NCBI GenBank assembly: GCA_045540815.1
Contig: JAZQHY010000034.1
Coordinates: 1-19,484 of the forward strand
Reading direction: 5' to 3'
Origin: JAZQHR01 sp045540815
GTDB taxonomy: Bacteria; Bacillota; Clostridia; UMGS1810
DNA length: 19,484 nucleotides
Below the pieces are notes generated by a model. It did no database searches and was not told the DNA's origin. It saw only the letters and a list, made by a program, of their open reading frames with translations. This document shows positions 14,552 to 19,484 of this stretch, in pieces. Made by a program: the position numbers and the translations under genes. Every line of letters begins with the position of its first letter. Positions within the stretch are counted from its first letter, which is position 1.

Positions 14552-15559
14552 TTATTTTAAATCAATCGGTAAAAACGGAATTGCGTTTAGTGAAAGGTCA
14601 GCTTTTACACCGCTTGACATTTCATAATATCCCGAGCAAGCTATCATAGCTGCATTGTCTGTGCAAAGCACAGGCTCCGGATAATAAATCTTAAATCCGT
14701 CTTTTCTTTTTTCAAGCTCCTGCCTTAGTCTTGAGTTGCAGGCAACTCCTCCGGCAAGTGCCACTTTTTTGACGCCCGCTTTGTACGCTGCGCCAAGCAA
14801 ATTGTCTACAAGTGTTTCTACCACATTTTTTTGAAATCCTGCAGCTAAATCAGCACTGTTTACTACTTCGCCTTTTTGTTCGGCGTTGTGCAGATAATTT
14901 ATAACACCTGTTTTTATTCCGCTAAAGCTAAAATCAAAATTGTCTTTTCCAAATGATGTCTTTTTAAAACTGATAAGTTCCTCGTTGCCTTCCTTTGCAA
15001 GCTTGTCCACTTTCGGACCGCCCGGATATCCAAGTCCTAAAACCCTCGCAACCTTGTCAAATGCTTCGCCTGCTGCATCGTCGCGAGTTTGACCTAGTAT
15101 CTCATATTCACAGTAGTCTTTTACGTGTATTATGTGACTGTGACCACCCGATGCTACAAGACACACAAACGGTGGCTCAAGTTCTTTATGTGTGATATAG
15201 TTTGCACATATATGACCTCTGATGTGGTGTACCGGTATAAGAGGTATCTTTAGCGAGTAGGCAAGTGCCTTTGCTGTGGATACTCCAACAAGTAGCGCTC
15301 CCACGAGTCCCGGTGCATATGTTGTAGCTATTGCGTCTATGTCCTTTAGCGTAACTCCGGCTTTTTCCAAAGCTTCATCAACTACCGCATTTACTATTGA
15401 TAAATGTTCTCTGGAAGCAATTTCCGGTACTACACCTCCGTATTTTTTGTGTATGTCTATCTGTGTTGCGATTACATTGGAAAGCACATCTCTGCCGTCT
15501 GACACAACTGCTGCCGATGTTTCATCACACGATGTTTCTATTCCTAAGATTAGTGACAA
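14552..15559 (-). CDS. tsaD: tRNA N6-adenosine threonylcarbamoyltransferase TsaD
   Basis: TsaD transfers the threonylcarbamoyl group to A37 of ANN-decoding tRNAs (t6A). The 335-aa length is typical. Evidence includes the ASKHA start LGIETSCDETSAAVV, the metal-binding His112/His116 pair in HHIRGH, the block ASGGHSHI, GGPKVDKLA, and the C-terminal YPEPVLCTDNAAMIA. The start codon is TTG: a TGA lies in frame four codons upstream, and no ATG or GTG fits the conserved beginning. A GAGGCGGTG ribosome-binding site is placed about 8-10 bases before it. It follows the rimI stop by 17 bases and is the last housekeeping gene of the prfA-tsaC-ywlE-rimI-tsaD run. Partner genes tsaB and tsaE are not in the window. 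Confidence 0.97.
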   Translation of the reverse strand: MSLILGIETSCDETSAAVVSDGRDVLSNVIATQIDIHKKYGGVVPEIASREHLSIVNAVVDEALEKAGVTLKDIDAIATTYAPGLVGALLVGVSTAKALAYSLKIPLIPVHHIRGHICANYITHKELEPPFVCLVASGGHSHIIHVKDYCEYEILGQTRDDAAGEAFDKVARVLGLGYPGGPKVDKLAKEGNEELISFKKTSFGKDNFDFSFSGIKTGVINYLHNAEQKGEVVNSADLAAGFQKNVVETLVDNLLGAAYKAGVKKVALAGGVACNSRLRQELEKRKDGFKIYYPEPVLCTDNAAMIACSGYYEMSSGVKADLSLNAIPFLPIDLK

Positions 15560-15576
15560 TCTATCACCGCCTCATC

Positions 15577-16020
15577 TTAATTAATAATTTTCGTCATGAG
15601 AATGGCATTTTCCTTGCCTTCGTAATAATTTTTTCTCACGCCGACGGTTTGAAACCCATATTTTTTATATAGATTAATCGCTTTTTGGTTGCTTTCACGC
15701 ACCTCTAGGGTTAACTGTGAATCACCGCGATTTTTCGCTGTGTTAAGCAAGTTTTCCAGTATCTGTGATGCGATTTTATTACCCTGAAAATCAGGGTGTA
15801 CTGCGATATTTGTTATCTGAGCATCGCCTGCCACACTCCAGTAGCCTCCGTATGCGATAACCTTTTTGTCAAGTATAGCTATCGAATATACAGTCAGCGG
15901 ATTTTCGAACTCTGCTTTAATTTGATTTTCAGACCACGGAGTAGTAAAACATAGCTTTTCAATTTCTGCTATACCTGGTATGTATTCAGGTTTTAGCGTA
16001 TCATATATAATGTTTTCCAT
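15577..16020 (-). CDS. rimI: GNAT acetyltransferase, RimI type
   Basis: RimI acetylates the N-terminal alanine of ribosomal protein S18. The 147-aa product is a single GNAT domain. The N-terminal part has IEKLCFTTPWSENQI, typical of RimI. Motif A is seen as ITNIAVHPDFQGNKIAS with the acetyl-CoA binding loop, then LEVRESNQKAINLYKKYGF, the standard closing GNAT block. It begins one base after the ywlE stop and is followed by tsaD. That rimI-tsaD order is common and supports RimI over other GNAT enzymes. The exact substrate remains an inference. Confidence 0.9.
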   Translation of the reverse strand: MENIIYDTLKPEYIPGIAEIEKLCFTTPWSENQIKAEFENPLTVYSIAILDKKVIAYGGYWSVAGDAQITNIAVHPDFQGNKIASQILENLLNTAKNRGDSQLTLEVRESNQKAINLYKKYGFQTVGVRKNYYEGKENAILMTKIIN

Positions 16021-16021
16021 A

Positions 16022-16483
16022 TTATTTCACCTGATTTAGTAGCTTTGGATAAACATTTTTAAGTGCGTCATAAATTTCTTTTGCACATTTTTTATATTTA
16101 TCTATATCCATACCATAGGGGTCGGAAATATCTTTGTCTGTGCCATATGCATAGCCGTTTAGTGTAAATATTTTATCCTGTATTTCATCACAAACATTTT
16201 GAATGATTACCTTATGCGAACTTGTCATTGTAAGGATAATGTCGACATCGTTTATCATATCGTCTGTTAACTGCTTTGATATATGGCTGGATATGTCAAT
16301 CCCCATTTCTTTTAATGCCAAAACTGCATTGTCGCTTGCAGGGGTAGGGGAAAACACACTGATACCTGCTGAAAGAACATTGAAATTTTCACTTGTTCCA
16401 TTGTCTGATATTATTTTATTAAGTATTCCTTCTGCCATAGCACTTCTACAAGTGTTGCCTGTACATACAAGTAATATATTCAT
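16022..16483 (-). CDS. ywlE: Low-molecular-weight phosphatase, likely protein-arginine phosphatase
   Basis: The 153-aa protein is a low-molecular-weight tyrosine-phosphatase fold. The P-loop CTGNTCRS contains nucleophile Cys7 and Arg13, and the general acid Asp121 is in SDPYG. Residue 11 is Thr, as in B. subtilis YwlE, where this Thr (instead of the Ile of classical members) confers preference for phosphoarginine. One difference is Ala15 instead of the usual Pro (CRSAMAE). It starts three bases after the tsaC stop and ends one base before rimI. The tsaC(ywlC)-ywlE neighbourhood also matches B. subtilis. If the call is right, an McsB-like arginine kinase would be expected elsewhere. The family is certain; the substrate is an inference from Thr11 and synteny. 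Confidence 0.88.
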   Translation of the reverse strand: MNILLVCTGNTCRSAMAEGILNKIISDNGTSENFNVLSAGISVFSPTPASDNAVLALKEMGIDISSHISKQLTDDMINDVDIILTMTSSHKVIIQNVCDEIQDKIFTLNGYAYGTDKDISDPYGMDIDKYKKCAKEIYDALKNVYPKLLNQVK

Positions 16484-16486
16484 ATC

Positions 16487-17485
16487 CTAAACCCTTATTA
16501 CATTGTGTCCTGCGGCTTTGTATAGCCTGTTTTTAACTGCAAGTCCTATTCCGCTTGTTTCTTCAAATTCTGCGAAAACTTCTGTCACACCAAGTTCGTC
16601 AAAGAACCTTAGGTTGTAAAAAAGTCTTTTTGCATATTCATTCATATTGGTTCCTGCATCAACAATCTGTGCATTTTCATATGTGTTTTTAAAATAGGAG
16701 AGAACTCCACATTTTTTGTCGGAATTGTCTATTTTATTCTGAATGTATTTTCTTACATTTTCCTTTTCGCCTTCTACAACTATTACCCTTGCATTTGGCG
16801 AATAGTGAGTGTATTTCATTCCTGGACACTTTGGCTTTTCAACCTTCTTTAAAAGTGCATCGTCAAGCGTAGTGTCAGGCGCAATTTTTCTTAAATCTTC
16901 AAGCGTAATACCGCCTGGTCTTAGTATAACAGGGTGATCACCGCTTACGTCAACAACAGTGGACTCAAGACCAATCTCACAATTCTCGCCGTCAATTATA
17001 TAATCAACTCTGCCGTTTAAGTCATCTATAACGTGTCTTGTAACTGTAGGACTTGGGCTGCCCGATAGATTTGCCGACGGCGCCGCAATAGCAGTACCGC
17101 TTAAACGTATAAGCTCTTTTGCGATAGAGTTCGAAGGCATTCTTACCGCAACTGTGTCAAGACCTGCACAAACCTCGTTTATGATATTTTCACTTTTTTG
17201 AAATATCAGCGTAAGAGGCCCCGGCCAGTATTTGTCCATCATTTTGCCTGCAGTATCGCTTATGTTTTTAACAAGTAAGCATAAAGTTTCTTTGTCAGCT
17301 ATGTGAAGTATCAGCGGATTGTCACTGGGTCTGCCTTTGGCGATAAATATTTTCTTAACCGCCTCTGCGTTCATACCATCTGCACCAAGACCGTATACTG
17401 TTTCGGTAGGGAATACAACTGTTCCGCCGTTCTGTATGCACTTAGCTGCATCTTTTATTTCATTTTTAGAAATTATTTTAGTCAT
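16487..17485 (-). CDS. tsaC: L-threonylcarbamoyladenylate synthase, Sua5/YwlC type
   Basis: This enzyme makes threonylcarbamoyl-AMP from Thr, bicarbonate and ATP, the first step of t6A formation; TsaD uses the product. The 332-aa size marks the two-domain Sua5/YwlC form. The YrdC domain (about 1-205) has GGTVVFPTETVYGLGADG, KGRPSDNPL at about 50-58, AAPSANLSGSPSPT, and IDGENCEIGLESTVVD. After a linker near CPGMKYTHYSP comes the C-terminal Sua5 domain (about 230-332). It lies 19 bases after prfA. In B. subtilis prmC and spoIIR come between these genes; both are absent here. Confidence 0.96.
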   Translation of the reverse strand: MTKIISKNEIKDAAKCIQNGGTVVFPTETVYGLGADGMNAEAVKKIFIAKGRPSDNPLILHIADKETLCLLVKNISDTAGKMMDKYWPGPLTLIFQKSENIINEVCAGLDTVAVRMPSNSIAKELIRLSGTAIAAPSANLSGSPSPTVTRHVIDDLNGRVDYIIDGENCEIGLESTVVDVSGDHPVILRPGGITLEDLRKIAPDTTLDDALLKKVEKPKCPGMKYTHYSPNARVIVVEGEKENVRKYIQNKIDNSDKKCGVLSYFKNTYENAQIVDAGTNMNEYAKRLFYNLRFFDELGVTEVFAEFEETSGIGLAVKNRLYKAAGHNVIRV

Positions 17486-17504
17486 ATACTAAAACACCTG
17501 ATTT

Positions 17505-18578
17505 TTATTGTTGTTCTGAAAGTTTAAGCTTTTCACTCTGGTCGGTTGTAATAAGTGTATCGATGATTTCATCAAGATCACCGTTTAAAACCGCCTCAAG
17601 CCTGTGAAGTGTAAGGCCAACTCTGTGGTCAGTAACACGTCCCTGAGGGTAGTTGTATGTTCTTATTCTTTCGCTTCTGTCGCCTGTACCAACCTGACTC
17701 TTTCTTTCCTGCGCAATCTGTGCGTTTCTTTCCTGCTCGGCAAGGTCATATACCCTTGAGCGAAGAATTTTCATAGCTTTTTCTTTGTTTTTAAGCTGTG
17801 ATTTTTCGTCCTGACAGGAAACTACTACGCCTGTAGGAAGGTGGGTAATTCTAACTGCCGAGTCAGTAGTGTTTACACACTGACCGCCAGGTCCACCCGC
17901 TCTGAACACATCTATTCTAAGGTCATTTTGATTTATTTCAATTTCAACATCTTCCACCTCGGGCAGTACCGCTACCGTAACGGTAGACGTGTGAATTCTT
18001 CCGCCTGATTCGGTAGAAGGAATTCTCTGTACTCTGTGAACGCCTGATTCAAACTTAAGCCTACTATATGCGTTCTGTCCGTTTATAGCAAAAGATACTT
18101 CTTTATAACCACCAATGTCAGTAGGGTTTGATGAAAGCATCTCAACCTTCCAGCGCTGAGTTTCAGCGTACATTGAGTACATTCTAAGAAGGTCACCTGC
18201 GAAAAGCGCCGCTTCATCACCGCCCGCACCGCCTCTTATCTCCACGATAACGTTTTTGTCATCGTTAGGGTCTTTAGGCAACAATAGAATTTTCATTTCT
18301 TCTTTTATGATTTCGATTTTTTCCTTGCTTTCTGCCAAATCCATCTCAGCAAGCTCTCTAAAATCCTTGTCTATATCACTGTCTAAAAGCTCTTTGGCTT
18401 CATTAATAGCATTTTCAAGAGATTTGTACTCTTTAAATTTTTCGACTATTGGAGATATATCTGAGTGTTCCTTGCATAGCTTTCTCCATAAATCCTGGTC
18501 AGCTATTATAGCAGGGTCACTGATTTTAGATTCAAGTTCGTTGAATCTGTCTTCTATAAAAGATAATTTATCAAACAT
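17505..18578 (-). CDS. prfA: Peptide chain release factor 1
   Basis: RF1 recognises UAA and UAG stop codons and triggers peptide release. The 357-aa length is normal. Domain 1 is the helical N-terminus; domain 2 has EIRGGAGGDEAALFAGDL. The stop-codon reading tripeptide in the PxT position is Pro-Ser-Thr (187-189, in VQRIPSTESGGR). The catalytic GGQ motif is at residues 231-233 in RAGGPGGQCVN. The block KSQLKNKEKAM and the closing RVTDHRVGLTLHRLE also fit RF1. The PxT motif instead of SPF marks RF1, not RF2. A GAGGTG ribosome-binding site precedes the ATG. The product should need Gln methylation by PrmC, whose gene often follows prfA but does not here. Confidence 0.98.
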   Translation of the reverse strand: MFDKLSFIEDRFNELESKISDPAIIADQDLWRKLCKEHSDISPIVEKFKEYKSLENAINEAKELLDSDIDKDFRELAEMDLAESKEKIEIIKEEMKILLLPKDPNDDKNVIVEIRGGAGGDEAALFAGDLLRMYSMYAETQRWKVEMLSSNPTDIGGYKEVSFAINGQNAYSRLKFESGVHRVQRIPSTESGGRIHTSTVTVAVLPEVEDVEIEINQNDLRIDVFRAGGPGGQCVNTTDSAVRITHLPTGVVVSCQDEKSQLKNKEKAMKILRSRVYDLAEQERNAQIAQERKSQVGTGDRSERIRTYNYPQGRVTDHRVGLTLHRLEAVLNGDLDEIIDTLITTDQSEKLKLSEQQ

Positions 18579-18632
18579 TAATACACCTCTGGTTTTACGT
18601 TAAATACGAAAAATATGTAATTATACAAATAC

Positions 18633-18661
18633 ATTATACTATATGTTGTGTTTTTTGTCTA
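18633..18661 (-). promoter_or_regulatory. Promoter of the prfA-tsaC-ywlE-rimI-tsaD operon
   Basis: On the minus strand: TAGACA (18661-18656), a 17-base spacer and perfect TATAAT (18638-18633). It lies about 55 bases before the prfA ATG. The genes downstream are spaced by 1-19 bases without internal terminators. Confidence 0.85.
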
Positions 18662-18765
18662 TATTTTTTTGAAAAAAACCTTTTAAAAATTGGGATTTTT
18701 TTAGTATGAATTTTAAATCATAAATTGTGTATTAAAAAATGGATTATGTTAAATTTTTGAGGTAT

Positions 18766-18797
18766 AAAAAGAATCCCCCGTTTATAAGCGGGGGATT
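18766..18797 (-). terminator. Terminator of hpf
   Basis: On the minus strand, a 9-bp stem with six G-C pairs (AATCCCCCG at 18797-18789 with CGGGGGATT at 18780-18772), an 8-nt loop and the tail CTTTTT. It lies 16 bases after the hpf stop. Confidence 0.95.
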
Positions 18798-18813
18798 GGT
18801 ATTGATTAAAATT

Positions 18814-19341
18814 TTATTCCATTTCTATAAGACCATAGTCGCCATCTTTTCTTTTATATACAACAGCTGTTCTCATATTGTCTGAATTTGTGAAGATATA
18901 AAATGCGTGACCTAGCAGATTCATCTGTAATATTGCCTCTTCACTGCTCATAGGCTTGTCCTTATACACTTTTGTTTTGACAATTTTAAACTCTTTTTCT
19001 TCTTCAACATCTTCCATATCCGCAGGGATTAGCACTGAAAAATCACCTGTTTTAAGCTTTTTCTCAAGACGTGTTTTCTGTTTTCTTATCTGTCTTTCTA
19101 ATAAGTCAAGAGATTTGTCGATAGAAGAATACATATCAAGTGTGGTAACTTCTGCTCTGAAAACGATGTCATTTTGTCTTATAGTTGTTTCACTGGTCTG
19201 GTTATCCTTTTGAACCGATAGAGTAACTACCGCCTCTGTTTCTTCAGGAAAGAATTTGTCAAGTCGAGCCATCTTTCTTTCAACATAACCTTTCAAACCT
19301 TCTGTAACATCAATTTTTCTGCCTGTTATTTTGATTTTCAT
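18814..19341 (-). CDS. hpf: Ribosome hibernation promoting factor, long form
   Basis: Long HPF binds the 30S decoding region and dimerises ribosomes into inactive 100S particles in slow growth or stress. The 175-aa length marks the long form. The S30AE domain covers about residues 1-95 (MKIKITGRKIDVTEGLKGYV at the start, KMARLDKFFPEE). A charged linker follows, then a C-terminal dimerisation domain (about 118-175) with SSEEAILQMNLLGHAFYIF and KDGDYGLIEME. I use the ATG at 19341, nine bases after AAGGAG; a TTG three codons upstream lies too near that site. It has its own terminator. No strong sigma-A promoter was recognised in 19342-19484. Confidence 0.96.
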   Translation of the reverse strand: MKIKITGRKIDVTEGLKGYVERKMARLDKFFPEETEAVVTLSVQKDNQTSETTIRQNDIVFRAEVTTLDMYSSIDKSLDLLERQIRKQKTRLEKKLKTGDFSVLIPADMEDVEEEKEFKIVKTKVYKDKPMSSEEAILQMNLLGHAFYIFTNSDNMRTAVVYKRKDGDYGLIEME

Positions 19342-19484
19342 AGAAGTCAACTCCTTATATTAGATTGCCTATTATATTTATACCCATAAATTTAAGTTCA
19401 GAAACAAAAGGATGGAATTTTGGTATAAAACAATTTTTTTATCATAATATTTATAAATGCTTTTGTATTTAAAAGAAAAAAGCG

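Noticed and set aside
19342..19484. Promoter for hpf, e.g. minus-strand TATAAT at 19376-19371
   Set aside because: No acceptable -35 sits 16-18 bases upstream (GAACTT at best), and I could not match a sigma-H or sigma-B consensus. The region is simply AT-rich to my eye.
1..19484. CRISPR array, insertion sequence, tRNA or rRNA genes
   Set aside because: No regularly spaced repeats, transposase frames, terminal inverted repeats or tRNA-like cloverleaf sequences were seen.

Overview
The window comes from an AT-rich Gram-positive bacterium of the class Clostridia. The evidence is an HrcA/CIRCE-controlled heat-shock operon, a T-box leader, an indirect Asp-tRNA(Asn) amidation operon, PyrR, a long-form hibernation factor, a YwlE-type phosphatase and an S-layer-homology protein with a signal peptide. 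Nothing indicates a plasmid, phage or recent insertion. Most genes are chromosomal housekeeping genes.

Layout. Positions 1-12300 are transcribed rightward. First is the 3' end of hemW. A strong promoter overlapped by an extended CIRCE operator then drives hrcA-grpE-dnaK, which ends at a hairpin. dnaJ follows with its own candidate promoter and no CIRCE, together with a small zinc-ribbon membrane protein. Next is a secreted SH3b-NlpC/P60 cell-wall hydrolase with its own promoter and terminator. A T-box leader then precedes aspS-gatC-gatA-gatB-pyrR, closed by a strong terminator at 12305-12338. Positions 12400-19341 are transcribed leftward. In transcription order these are hpf (own terminator), then prfA-tsaC-ywlE-rimI-tsaD, the SLH-domain protein, and a 57-residue cysteine-containing protein with its own promoter.

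How the genes work together. hrcA/grpE/dnaK/dnaJ form the Hsp70 system and its repressor. aspS with gatCAB makes Asn-tRNA(Asn) by charging tRNA(Asn) with Asp and amidating it. The T-box appears to carry an AAC (Asn) specifier, so the operon should respond to uncharged tRNA(Asn). prfA, tsaC, rimI and tsaD concern translation termination, the t6A modification and ribosomal protein acetylation. ywlE is a predicted protein-arginine phosphatase.

Most notable observation. The gatA gene is intact and in frame, but its product has lost the whole amidase active site: the catalytic Lys, the cis-Ser with its Gly/Ser-rich loop, and the nucleophilic Ser. It also lacks about 60 N-terminal residues. The parts that resemble the C-terminal half of GatA are retained, and GatB and GatC look complete. 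This may be a GatCAB with a catalytically dead GatA, fed by free ammonia or another glutaminase, or a complex repurposed beside a second gatCAB elsewhere.
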